Shown piece by piece: positions 47,746 to 59,299 of a DNA stretch of 64,000 nucleotides. The DNA is taken from NCBI GenBank assembly GCA_002221725.1, contig NJFT01000013.1, positions 124,001 through 188,000 on the forward strand. Direction: 5' to 3'. This stretch comes from Scedosporium boydii. Its lineage: Eukaryota > Ascomycota > Sordariomycetes > Microascales > Microascaceae. How positions within the stretch are numbered: the first letter of the stretch is position 1; every line of letters starts with the position of its first letter. Under the pieces are notes generated by a model. It was not told the origin of the DNA. It did no database searches and saw only the letters and a list, made by a program, of their open reading frames with translations. Made by a program: the position numbers and the translations under genes.

Positions 47746-49143
47746 ATGACCTCTAATCCACCCCAGACGGCGAAGCCATTCAAGAAACTAGATCTTGACG
47801 GTCATGAGCTTCCACCATCCCCAGCACCCTCCAGCCCTCTTAGTGGCCGTCGCCGATATGCCTTCGCCACGGAACTGGTCTATACCGATAGCAATGACCA
47901 GTACGGATCGTCGAGCGTACCAATCTACCAAACCGCCACCTTCAAGCAAGTCAAGGCTGCTGGTGGCCAGCAAGAGTATGACTACACCCGCTCAGGCAAC
48001 CCTACGCGGACACATCTTGAAAGGCACTTGGCGAAGATCATGAATGCCACAAGGGCTCTGGCAGTCAGCTCAGGAATGGGTGCGCTCGACGTAATCTGCC
48101 GACTACTACGACCCGGCGACCACGTCATCACCGGTGACGACCTCTACGGTGGCACTCACCGACTTCTTACTTACATGGCTGCAAACCAAGGCATTATCGT
48201 ACATCATGTCGACACAACGAACCCAGAGAGCGTCCGCAAAGCCATCTGCCCCAAAACTGCCATGGTTCTTCTGGAGACGCCTACAAATCCGTTGATCAAG
48301 ATCGTCGACGTTCCCGCTATTGCCCAGATGGTCCACGAGGCCAATGAGAATGCTCTTGTTGTTGTGGACAATACTATGCTTTCTCCCATGCTTTGCAACC
48401 CTCTCGATCTTGGAGCCGACATCGTGTATGAGTCCGGAACCAAGTATCTCTCAGGCCATCACGACATTATGGCCGGTGTCATCGGCTGCAATGATGCGTC
48501 GGTTGGCGATCGGTTGTTCTTCACCATTAATGCCACTGGATGTGGACTTGCACCCAACGATGCCTTCCTTTTGATGCGTGGTGTCAAGACACTCGCGATC
48601 CGCATGGAGAAACAGCAGGCAAATGCCCAAGCAATTGCCGAATTCTTGGAATCCCATGGATTCCGTGTGCGATATCCGGGTCTCAAGTCTCATCCTCAAT
48701 ACGACCTCCATCGTTCTATGGCTAGGGGTGCCGGTGCTGTTCTTGCCTTCGAGACAGGAGACACCGCCCTCTCCGAGCGCATCGTTGAGGCTGCTAGGTT
48801 GTGGGGCATCAGTGTTAGCTTTGGCTGTGTCAACAGCTTGATCAGCATGCCTTGTCAGATGAGCCACGCGAGTATAGATGCGAAAACAAGGGAAGAGAGG
48901 CATATGCCTGAAGATATCATCAGACTGTGCGTCGGTATTGAAGACGTGAATGACCTAATCGACGACCTATCACGCGCTGTATGTATAGAAGGACATCATG
49001 GAAACCCTCTTCAGGACCGTACATTACTAACTCTCCTATAGCTTGTGCAAGCAGGCGCCGCGAACGTTACCTTGGAAGGTTTCACCGCGAATGGACCTGC
49101 CGCTGGATCTTCAGAAACTCCGGTGACCGAGGACAGTCAATAG
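47746..49143 (+). CDS. cystathionine beta-lyase (met-2/STR3 type), PLP enzyme
   Basis: Exons 47746..48978 and 49042..49143 encode 444 aa; the intron has GTATGT, ACTAAC and TATAG. Cys/Met-metabolism PLP family marks are present: YTRSGNPTR, SSGMGALDV, GDDLYGGT, the LLETPTNP stretch, VVDNTM, and the PLP lysine at 233 in ESGTKYLSGH. RSMARGAG and FGCVNSLISMPCQMSH occur near the C-terminus. The enzyme splits cystathionine to homocysteine, pyruvate and ammonia, the step before methionine. I prefer the start at 47746 (MTSNPPQTAKPF), where the conserved-type N-terminus begins. However, an in-frame ATG lies 109 codons upstream at 47419 with no stop between. Cystathionine gamma-synthase or gamma-lyase are alternatives, but the length and motif order fit fungal beta-lyase best. 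Confidence 0.92.
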
Positions 49144-50405
49144 TTGTCTTAAAAAGGCATCATGTCTGCTCCTCTCGATTCTCTCCAGTTTCTCAACTTT
49201 TATCGAAGAGTAGCTGGACTGCAAAAGTCGTTGTAAATTCAAATCACGGGCACCGAACAGCAGTTGAAGCCCCAAGTTCGGAACATTTCTGATTAAAGAT
49301 GGGCTTATCCTTGGGAGGCGTATGGTCTGGCGTTCCGTACTTTTAAGCCGTTGATTTTCATGGGGCGGCCAGAAAACAAACAATACTGCCAAGGCTTGAG
49401 GACTGCCTCAAGGCGAGATATCATTGCGCTTTATTGCGCTATGCATGCGCTCCGCCACCTCATTTCGCGCCAATTTTATAACTACTTGTAGGAAATACAA
49501 AAATGGAACCGCGCTCGAATATCCGAGATGATGGGTGCACGAACTCTATGCGACCAGATCGATCACCTAACCTAAGTCCAAGCTCGGGTATACCAGCTCC
49601 GAACCCGCAGGCTTACTTCCAGTACTGCGATACGGCTTAGCGCCCCTCCCTCGTCCAACTCCTGCTGAATCAACATTTGGGATATCCTCAAATTGGAACC
49701 AAGGGGAGCAGGAGGTTGAGATTTGGTCGTCCGGCATGCCGAGCTTGATCAGACTTTGGGACGGGTGCGAACCCCGGGGACTTCCGTACAACTGTTCCGC
49801 TGTGCCATGTTTAAATAGCTAGTACTTAAACAAAAAGGAGATTTGATATCGAGAAAGGTGCTTCAAACTACATGACCATTGAACTTTCTGCCCTAGATAA
49901 GCAAATAAACAGATAAATTAGACGATGTATGCGATCGACACGTCCATATCCTTACCGTCATGAGCGTTACCACTCGTTCCGTGAAGGTACGCAGCTTTAG
50001 CTAGCTACAGCAGGGGATGAAAAGCAATCCTTCCTTCCCCTTCGGCTGTTCTTCCACGAAGATCGATTGCCCCATTCTGTCAGAAGATAAGGCTTGTATG
50101 ACGGAGCTCTTCTATGCATGCAGGCGATATAGGCGTCCCCGATAGACCAGAGCGCCGTGGCTGCATTTTTACGCAGCATTGAGGTCCATTTCAAGACAGC
50201 CATGCAGGAAAAGGAAGGAGAGAGTTTGAGCTAAATGTAATTCTCTTATATACACGCCCGAGAAGCTCGGGAGTTACGCTCGAGTAGTCCTCCAACATCC
50301 TAGAATACAGACCAACTTAGAAAAAAAAAAAAAAAAAAACGCTATGCATGATCTAAGAAAAGGAAAGAAACAAGTTATGAAACGGATGAACGTGAATGTT
50401 CAAAT
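49144..50405. other. convergent intergenic region
   Basis: A 1.26-kb region between the stops of the cystathionine beta-lyase and TMS1 genes. A run of about eighteen A residues lies at about 50321-50339. No gene or RNA is seen. Confidence 0.5.
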
Positions 50406-51975
50406 CTAGGAAAGGTCGAAACGATCTGGCAGCACCGCAGGTGCCACAAGCGTCCAGATGTACATTCCGTAGCACACCCACGCACAAACAATTTTCACCC
50501 AAGACGCCCAATAGGTTCGACCGACCGTAGCAAAGTCTCCGTCCTTGGTCGAGTCGTCATAATTCATGGTGAGTAAGGTACCCACCCAGGCCGTGGCGAG
50601 GAAGAAAATGATGTGGAATACGCAGTAATCATATTGCGTCTTAGAGCGCTCATCGTCTTGGTTCCCGGACTTTCCGTCGTCGCTATCGTCGTCCTCCGAG
50701 AGCAAGGCGTCGGCCGGTAGGCTTCCTTCCTCCACAGCCCGGCGGAGGGCCTCGGCACGCATCTCTCTCCTCTCAGAAGGCTGCTGAGTGACTAGGTCAT
50801 GCTCGTCCTCCTCTGGAAGCCGAATGCCACCACCAGATCCCCCGAGGCCCAGACTTTGCGTTGCAGCACGCGTGGTTGTGTAGGCAACAGTAAGCATCGT
50901 AATGATGGCTCCAATAACAACAGATGTCCTTCTGGTTCCTTGAGCCCTAACAAGGGGATTGCAGTTCTTGTCGTCAGGCTCCATGGAAACAGCGGACATG
51001 GTAAGGTAGGTGCAGTAAACGGCAACCATTGCGGCCTGAGCAAGGCCAGCCTTGGGGTTGTATTCCTGGACGGTCGGGTGGACGGAGATGGCAGAGGCGA
51101 TGATCCAGAGAAGGAGGTTGATCGTGATGGCGGCTTGGTTCATGCTGCAGCCACTCGAGGCGAAGAAGATGTACTGGACAATGGTCATGGCCAACGAAGC
51201 CAGATACATGCCCAGGGTCGAGCCGATGAGTACGAACCGCCAGAGTTTCGAGTCCGTATTCTCAATTTGTTCCAAGCAGTACTCGGCCCAGGTATGAGCG
51301 AGGTCAATGAGAAGAATGAGGCCAAGAACAAGAAACACCATGGCGCCAGTCAGGGAGATATAATTACCCCAGAAGAGAAAAAAGCTGTCGGGAATGAGGA
51401 ATGAGAGAACAATAAAGGCCAGCCAAACAATTACTTTGGGGCCCCAGAATCCGTTCTGCAAGGCTGCTCGGGGATTCTTCGTGGATCTGACGCCGATGAG
51501 GAGGCCAGCCAAAAGGAGGTGGAAGAGCCCAAGGGCGAAGCAGACCCTGTGTGCGGCAAACCAGCCGTAGCATTCGCCGTTCGGGCAGTTGATTTTAACG
51601 TAGTCGAAAGTAAGATGCTGTAGTTTCTCGATTGCCCATGGTGTGAGCATTATCCAGGCCAGGATCGAGTTGACTAGAAGGATGAGAGCGTATGCGATTC
51701 TCGTTGCGACACTATGGCACAGGAATGGTCAGTCAGGACGGTGTGGCGAAGAGCAAGAGAGTCCGGAATTTGATTTCTTACCTGTTCCCGCATTTCCCAC
51801 AGGCACTACATATAGCTGAGCAGGTTGCTGCACCGCAGCAGCTGGCGACGCAGGACAATACCTAGAGAAGAAGAGGCTATCAGTAAGGCTGTTCGCAGGT
51901 CAGTAGGCACCAGCACAAGCTCACCGTGCCCATGCTCGGGACCGCTAGAAGCGGTAGTGAAAGGAAAGCACCCAT
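50406..51975 (-). CDS. Serinc/TMS1 family membrane protein
   Basis: Exons in transcript order are 51975..51925, 51861..51782 and 51711..50406 (478 aa). The 17-codon first exon (MGAFLSLPLLAVPSMGT) ends at GTGAGC; the second carries the family's Cys-rich segment (VLSCVASCCGAATCSAICSA); the third the rest. About ten membrane helices follow, with family motifs CPNGECYGWFAAHRVCFAL and FWGPKVIVWLAFIVLSFLIP, a helix containing GCSMNQAAITINLLLW, and the C-terminal DDSTKDGDFATVGRTYWASW. An acidic cytoplasmic loop (SEDDDSDDGKSGNQDDE) lies before the penultimate helices. In yeast TMS1 is vacuolar. Animal members were proposed to aid serine incorporation into phospholipids and have lipid-scrambling activity; the exact role in fungi is open. 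Confidence 0.93.
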
Positions 51976-52795
51976 TATCGAAAGACGCCCGACTTGTTCA
52001 GAAGATCCAATCTAAGGTTAAAACTGATTTATTTATTCGAAGGTTGGATTCAGTGTTCCGTACGAATGGTGACTGCGGGGTGGACTGAATAACTTGGAGT
52101 CGTTGAAGTGGAAGTGGAGTGGGAACTCCAAACAACGCAACGCACGGTTGGTGTCGGAGGCTGGGTCGCAAGGTTGCTCAAGGCTCGCGAGGGGACAGAC
52201 GAAGCCAATGTTCACGTGAACATTACGTAGTGTCCACGAGACAATGACTCCACTTTCGGCACGCTTTCTTATCTAATCAGTCATCATTGAACCATTGGAC
52301 TTGCCGCTTAAAGTTGACTTCCAATCGTCATTGATGACTTCAATATTACGCTGTCTTAGCGGGCCTGTACCGGATCGGCACCTGGTAACCCCCTCGCCAA
52401 GCGGAGATACCCCCTGAAACTGCCAGCGACACCTTGACATAAGTCAGTCATGCGTGCCGGCAGTCAACCCAATCTATAGTTCCGACGACACACATGATGA
52501 TCTCGTGGGCTCTGAGCTGAACCGAGCTCCCTTTTAACCTAGACCGATGCCAACTCTTCACGCCGACGTTCAGATTAATAGATAGTTATCGATAACTTTA
52601 AGGTCCGATGCCGCTCCCTGATACGAGCTGAGATTGTCCTGCGGTCAACCACTTCCATTCGATCCTCTGAATAGCTTCTTCTGCTCCGCCACACAACCTC
52701 GACTTGACGATAGCATCGATCGACTACCCGTCCGCCCCAATCCTTCATACAGCATGCCTCTGTCTTTGGACGATATATTTAGATAACCTACAACC
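51976..52795. promoter_or_regulatory. shared divergent promoter region of TMS1 and MFS genes
   Basis: 820 bp separate the two start codons. A short self-complementary GTTCACGTGAAC stands at about 52208-52219, a 12-bp palindrome with an E-box CACGTG core, close to the TMS1 side. A bHLH factor could bind it; this is inference. Nothing else is supported. Confidence 0.5.
52208..52219. promoter_or_regulatory. palindromic E-box GTTCACGTGAAC
   Basis: A perfect 12-bp palindrome containing CACGTG in the divergent promoter between TMS1 and the MFS transporter, about 230 bp upstream of the TMS1 start codon. CACGTG is the usual core for fungal bHLH factors; binding is not shown. Confidence 0.5.
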
Positions 52796-54682
52796 ATGAC
52801 GGGCCGACGCGCTCATCGCGCCCGGATTGTGGCTAGCGTTGCTGCCACGGCCATCTCCTTGGCTTGCGGGACCAATGTTCGTTCTGATACCAGATTCCCT
52901 TCCTCCAGAACTGGACTTCCTCTTTACCAAGAGACCAACTAACAATTGGTGTTTTCGGCTTTGATCAGTATGTCTATTCTGCTTGGGCACCCCAGTTCGC
53001 AGACCGCCTCAAGCTATCATCAACCGAAAGTAATTTGATCGGGCTTTTTGGAAACATGGGCATGTACATCTTGGGATTTCCCGTTGGCGTGTTAATCGAC
53101 GGCCGTGGACCTCGGCCAGCCATCATTTCCGGCATGATCCTGCTCGCTCTAGGCTACTTCCCGTTGCATGAGGCCTATGATCAAGGCGCTGGGTCCGTCC
53201 CCCTACTTTGTTTCTTCTCCTTCCTGACCGGCCTGGGTTCGTGCATGGCCTTCACCGCCGCCATGAAGACATCAGCCCTCAACTGGCCAGACCATCGTGG
53301 AACCGCCACTGCCTTTCCACTCGCCGCATTTGGCCTAAGCGCGTTCTTCTTCTCGTCCCTAGGAGCTATTTTCTTCGCTGGTGATACGAGTCCTTTCCTT
53401 ATGCTCCTGGCGTGTGGCACTTCCGGTGTGGTTTTGGTCGGGTCTCTCTTCCTCCGCGTTATTCCCCACCATGCTTATCATTCCGTTCCGGCTGCGGAAA
53501 CGGCATCTGGCTCCCTCCTTCGTAAGAACTCGATGACCGATGGCGGGGATAGGCCAGTTTGCCCAGGCACACGCTGTCCGGAACCTGGTACGTCGTACAA
53601 TACCGTCGGAAACGACACGATTCCACCTAGATCCTCCGAGGAGGAAGACATAGAAGCCCTAGCGCACGAGGCCAATCATACCATTGAAAACGAACCGAAC
53701 GCCTGTCCGCTTGACGGGACACCAGACGAGGCCGCCTCGGATGAATCGTCTTCTCTGATATCGCAAGCCTCGTCGCTACCGGGCGAAATTCTAGTACAGA
53801 GCAGTGTTGATATGGACCGTTCTCATCGTGTAGATATCCGTGGTATAAAGATTCTGCCAATTCCTAGGTTCTGGCAGTTGTTTTCTCTCATGGGCATCCT
53901 CTCCGGAATTGGCCTCATGACGATCAAGTATGTCCCCCCCCGACCCAAAACGCTGTCGGCTCTTGTCGGCCCAAACTAACATTGTCGGTAAGCAACATCG
54001 GAAATGTCGTCAAGGCACTTTGGAGACGATATGACGACTCGGTTGACGAAGCATATGTCGTGCAGATCCAACAGCTGCACGTCTCTATTCTCTCGTTGGG
54101 CAGTTTTGCTGGGAGACTATTAAGCGGTATGTGGTCCACTACCAGTCCGACGAGGACAACGCTTCTCCGTTGGATTTTTCGCCTCACACACACTTTCGTT
54201 TAGGTGTCGGTTCCGATTTCCTCGTCAAGGTTCTCAACGCCAACCGTCTCTGGTGCATCGTCGTGGCGAGCACCATATTCTTCCTCGCCCAATTCTCTGG
54301 AGTCGTGATCACGAACCCTCATTTACTCGGCTTTGTATCCGGATTGTCCGGCCTTGGCTACGGCTTCCTTTTCGGCGTATATCCATCCATCATCGCAGAA
54401 ACCTTTGGAATCCATGGGCTCAGCCAAAACTGGGGCTTCATAACCCTGGCACCCGCCCTTTCTGGTAACATATTTAACATTTTCTACGGAAAGATTTACG
54501 ATCAGCATAGTGTAATTGGGCCGGGAGGCCAACGAATTTGCCAGGAGGGCCTAGATTGCTACAAGTCAACGTATGTGACTACGCTCTGCGCCAGCGTCGT
54601 TGGGCTTGGGCTCTCTCTTTGGCTTATTCAACGGGATAGGAAGGGAGACCCGATCAAGGGCAAGGGGGAGGAGGAAGACTAG
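52796..54682 (+). CDS. major facilitator transporter with nodulin-like N-terminal half
   Basis: Exons 52796..52876, 52969..53927, 53993..54126 and 54204..54682 encode 550 aa. Donors are GTTCGT, GTATGT and GTATGT; the first acceptor joins GTNYVYSAWAPQ. There are about twelve hydrophobic segments in two sets of six, split by a roughly 120-residue hydrophilic acidic loop (EEEDIEALAHEANH). MFS-type marks include GNMGMYILGFPVGVLIDGRG between helices 2 and 3, and SLGSFAGRLLSG in the second half. The Nodulin-like arrangement recalls yeast YMR155W-type proteins and plant NFD4 relatives. The substrate is unknown. Such proteins are often organellar or vacuolar in fungi. The last 20 residues are Lys/Glu/Asp-rich and cytoplasmic. 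Confidence 0.85.
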
Positions 54683-55818
54683 AAATGGATCTGGCGTATA
54701 AATTGCACAATATACGGCCGGTGGCGTTGGATATAGGAGTTGGGCCGATGGCTTGGTAACCACGTTTTGTCACTTAAAACGACTTAGACTAGAGTGTGCG
54801 TTCTTTCTTATAGTTTCTCAGTTTCCGGCTGAAGTTTGACTAGTCCCTGCACAAATGAAAACTAACTTAACTTCGAGTGCTCCATGTGTCGAGCTGCTGC
54901 TGATGCTCTCTTACTATGATTACCGAATCCGTCCGATAACTCTCCTTGTTCAACCCCAATTATGAGTCCATCGTCTTGAAAAAGGCCACGATCTGCGCTG
55001 CTTCCATTCGCCGCATAATATAACTTGGGGACGCAGTCTCTATTATGCATGTTCTTGAATTAAAAATATAGGTAACAGATGAGGGCCTATTGCCATCAAG
55101 TTCTATGTACAGTATTAGAACATAGGAAAGATTACCACGTAAAAGCTGATCCCAGGCAATTAGACCATCATTCAATACTACATGATAGTAAAAATGCCCC
55201 CCCTTCTTGTCCCGTCGATCCATCCACGCCCATTTCTTGCTCCGTTGGCCAGATCACGGTGCTCCCATGTGCGAGGGGATCTCCGTGCACCTTGCGTTGA
55301 CGTTGACGAGCCAGCCAGGCCGCCAATCTCAAGGAATAAGTAGAAGTCCCACGTCCCATGGCGGTCAGGTTCGGCATCTTGTATCCAGATGCTCCCTAAA
55401 GGCTGGGCAGGTTCTCTTAGCACCTCCCACGCCACAACTCCTCTCTGGTGTATCTCGTGCACCTGGTCCGTTTTGCCAAGCAGTCCGACGTCTTTCCAGA
55501 GTACGGACGCATTTTGAGGCTCGTTGGTCTCATGGCTAAGCCGCTTAAGGCATCTAGTCGTCATGATTGCCCGGGGAGGAAGGAAACGGTTCGCGGAGTG
55601 ATTAACAGGGGACAAGGTTCAAATCTCGTAAGGTCGATCTCGGTTTCGGACGGGTAGTGCGAGAAGTATGGGGTATCCAGAATTATAAAGGGTTCAGTAT
55701 ATACAGAGAACTGAGCAGCCCACGGCCCGAGTGAATAGCGCGGTACTAAGGGGGTAGACAGTGACAAGTAGGAGAGGCATTATGGAATGAATCAGGCATT
55801 GGTGATAAGGTGACACAT
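54683..55818. other. convergent intergenic region
   Basis: A 1.14-kb region between the stops of the MFS and BST1 genes. The left half is AT-rich. On the minus strand an open frame spans 55178-55564 from an ATG (129 codons), or 55615 from a non-ATG. It contains VLWKDVGLLGKTDQVHEI and HGTWDFYLFLEI, but I recognise no family and do not call it a gene. Confidence 0.45.
55178..55564 (-). other. open frame of unknown status, about 128 aa
   Basis: A continuous minus-strand frame starting at ATG 55564 (MTTRCLKRLSHET). Part of it has balanced, protein-like composition (segments VLWKDVGLLGKTDQVHEI and WDFYLFLEI), while its last 50 residues are Arg/Gly/Thr-rich. It could be a degenerate or single-exon gene, or a chance frame on GC-rich DNA; the opposite strand is also open here, which weakens it. 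Confidence 0.25.
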
Positions 55819-58800
55819 TCATGGTGTTTTCCCGCGCTTTCGGCCATCCACCATGTCGTCTTCGAAAAGAGCCTTTAGACTGCCCAAAGACCACGAGCCA
55901 GAAGTGAGGTAGATTAGAACCAACCAAGTCGAGATTAGATGCACGAGATGATGCAGCCGATAAGCATAGGTGATGCCGTAAACTCCAGCGTAGAATGCCG
56001 TCCCAATGAATAAGGCTCCTGTGACGTGCCTGAGACGACCAGTGACTCGGGGAATCATCTTCCCAGTCGTCATATTCTCGACGAGAAGTATAAATGAAAT
56101 GATAGAGAGGACATTATGGTGGGAAGAAAATGGCGTTAGCCACTGAACCGCAAGGTTTCGGAGCCACACGGCCAGAATTGGCAGGTTGATAGGTAGGACC
56201 CAGAGCATTAGTAGAAGTATAGAGTGTGCATAGTTGTAGAAATTGTAATTCATCATTTGATTATGATGCGAAAACGTCCGCAGTGCGCGGATGGTGGTGA
56301 TAAGTTGCACAAGACAAGCGACAAGATACGCGAACTGATATGGGATGAATGTCGACACGAGAAGCAAAAGAATACCCGTCGTTATCGCGCGGCGCTGGGG
56401 CGACGTTGGTGAGAACAGGCCGGGAGATGAAGTTCCTTTGGGTGCTTCATCGGTGCTGCTCGAGTGTCGGGTGAAGAAGCCACAAACAACCGCGGTAATT
56501 TGTGTGAGTAAAAGGGTCGCATAGTGAAGTCCAGCGCAGACTCCAACACTGACCCCAGCGATGATTGGCACGAGGAACCAAAAGAAGGGATCGCTCATGC
56601 CAGTCACGCTGTCATTCTGGTAAAAGTCGACCCCGGACGTGCTGTTTGCTCCGCTTCCTGAGCTAATGGTCCTGGTCGCTCCCCAACCAGAGACTGATAG
56701 GACGGTCAGACAGATCACGGTGACCAGGAAGGACCCTCGAAGAGAAAGATCTAGGGCTTCCGTGAATGACACGAAAACGCCCGTCTCGTCATACAGCTGG
56801 AACTGCTTCGCGAGGACAAGGGCCACTATTAACAGTGGGAAGGCCGCAAAGACGGTTCTGTATCGCATGTATAGCTTGCCGAGGCTCCCCAGAACGTCAA
56901 CCTCGAGCTTGATGTGAATCTCTGATTCGCATGTAGGGTCTGCCCAAATCTGAAAACTGAGGCCTCTGTCGTCGTCATCATCGTCATAGGGCCGAAGTGG
57001 AGGCGGGACGAATGGTGAAATTCCATGGATGCTAATCTCCGCGGTCCTAGCATTGACGAAAAACTTGGACTCATATGGCCGACTCAGGTACTGCCTGACT
57101 AGTGGGGAGAAGAGCTCGTTATTCCTAGCACATTTCTGGGACTCGATGTGCAGGTTATAGGCGAGCAGACTAGACTCAATGGCAGGAATGCGAATGTGCG
57201 AGACGGTAGACCGATTTGGCAGCAGGCTCATGGTCAGGCCAAACGCGAGCAAGTCTTCAAGGATGACGTCTTTCGTTCTCACGGAGCTGGCATGATCCGC
57301 AAACTCTGCCAAAACAAACCCATCTGTAGGCGACATTGACTTGTCTAAAACAACAACAAACTGATGGTCTGCCAACTCCTCTGCGTTGTATTCGAGATAG
57401 GAAAAAGGGCGATTGTCCGGATCCTGAGCCGGGGTGAACGGATGCTTTGAAGATGGTGTCGAGCGGGGCAGTATAATGAGATCGGATGCTGCGCTGTTGC
57501 AGACAAACTTGGCAGACTCGTCGCCGTCCGTCGAAAGATCAACGTTTATTGGGAGTGTCAAGGTAGACTGGCCAGGCTGAGGCGGGGCAACACTACAGAG
57601 AAGCACCTCCAAGTTACCACTGCCCCCAGGGGAACTCAACGGCGTATCCGAAAGGAAGGTAAATCGTGTGCTCTTGGGGGAACCGGGAGGTTGGACAGGC
57701 AGAAGGTAGGCTCTGGGTTTTGAATCATGACCAAGCTGTCTGATTATAAGCCTTTCCCCATCAGGGATGACTGTATTAGAGCTGTCGCCAAGGGTGAGAA
57801 GCGTTGACGGTGCTTGGTAAGGCAAGGCCTTCTCAGCATCCGGCTCCAAGCCGGTCAAGAACCACTTTCTGAAAACCCTCATCCTCTCGGCGCGAGGTTT
57901 AGTCTGCGATGCTCTGCTCACATCCACGATATCATACAGGGCGCGAGTGGCAACTTTCCGGAACTGGTCGCACCACAGGATTGCCTGGTGATCCATACTC
58001 GTCCAAACGGTCGGAATAGTGGTTGTAAAGACGGTAAATCCATGGGTTTCGGGGACCATCGACTCGATGCTAGCGTAATCAGATGGGACGACAGTGTCCA
58101 AACCGCCTCCGGCGATAGACACCAAAGTGACGTGCCATAGTGGGTTATTATTAGCCCATTTCTCGGCGTAGGCGTTCCTCCAGTACGAGTTTATGGTATC
58201 GTATATTTGCACGATTTGGCCGTCGAATGTGACCGGAGCCTGGGAGTGAGGGGCAGACATGGTGATAATTGTGTTGATGGAATTAGACTGGTAATTTGGC
58301 ATGACGAGCATGGTTCGTGCAACGACTCCGCCCATCGAGTGGCCTAGAACAATGACAGAGGTAGGATCGGGAGTATCGGACGGTCGGGGAGACATTCGGG
58401 GATCCATATATAGTGAGAGGATGTAGCGGATCGCTTCATTCAGATACTCGGCTTGGTCGAGGAGAGTCTGGCCATGGAAAGCCGTGATATCTTCATTGAA
58501 GTCGACAGTGAAGAAGTCAAGGTTGCGGGTACCAGCGGCGATTGCCGCCTCGTCATGCCGGATAACATCATTGAAATAATTCGAGGCCTCCGCAGCGATC
58601 GGACGTACTTGTTTGTAACTCCCGGCGTTTCCGGGGACAAACAGCACCGGTATACCTCTTAACTATATCGGGGGGCGCCGGGGGGGTTAATGACCACGGG
58701 TTTGGGGAAGCACAACGAGGGAGGGGGCAGGGATGTAATCGCCGGGAAGCGCGCACCTTGTCATCGTCGACCGTCTGCTCGCGGTAGAGGTAGAGAGAAT

Positions 58801-59299
58801 ACTTGCTAGCAAAACGAGTGTGTTCGGTGTCGAATTCGCTAAACTTGATATAGCTGGGTCTCATGTAGGACATTCGGCAGCCCTTGGGATCAAGCTGCCG
58901 GGTAACCAGGGAATAGAGAATGGCTGACAGCAAGCCAAGTCCGATAACAGACACCAGCAGAATGAGAGGGGTGATTGACCATAGCCCGCGACGTAACCTG
59001 GTATTGGATATCGAGGTAGAAGAATTCAAAGAAGGCGAGCCCTTGGCATCGCGACTGAGGGTGTTCGGTTTCGTGGTAGCGGCGAAAGGGGGGTCGGCGG
59101 AACCATTGCGATCTTTCGATACTTTCCAACTAATGTTGGTTGAGCGTCTACTCCTCGCAGAGGAAGGGGAGAGCGGAATATCCGGCTGGGGGCGGTCGTT
59201 GGACAGGGCCGTTTCGTCGAGAGATTCCGGCGGCGGCTTGTCGTGGTCGACAGAGGATCCGTCAGCGTCTTTAGAAGACGCAGACGGCCGGCCCTTCAT
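55819..59299 (-). CDS. BST1: GPI inositol-deacylase (BST1 / PGAP1)
   Basis: Exons in transcript order are 59299..58757 and 58662..55819 (1128 aa). The 94-nt intron uses donor GTGCGC and acceptor ATATAG and joins DDDK to LRGIPVLFVPGNAGSYKQ in frame. A Ser/Pro-rich cytoplasmic N-terminus is followed by one membrane segment (LWSITPLILLVSVIGLGLL, about 105-123). The lumenal alpha/beta-hydrolase lipase domain follows, with VPGNAGS and the nucleophile Ser290 in VLGHSMGGVVA. The C-terminal 450 residues hold about eight membrane helices. BST1 removes the acyl chain from GPI inositol in the ER, which is needed for export and quality control of GPI-anchored proteins. The length fits fungal BST1 (about 1000-1150). 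Confidence 0.95.

Noticed and set aside
55516..55640. tRNA-Leu-like stretch (GGCTAAGCCGCTTAAGGC with a downstream GGTTCAAATC)
   Set aside because: D-arm and T-loop words look right, but the T-stem has a mismatch, no acceptor stem closes and no 5+7+5 anticodon arm forms. At best a degenerate tRNA.
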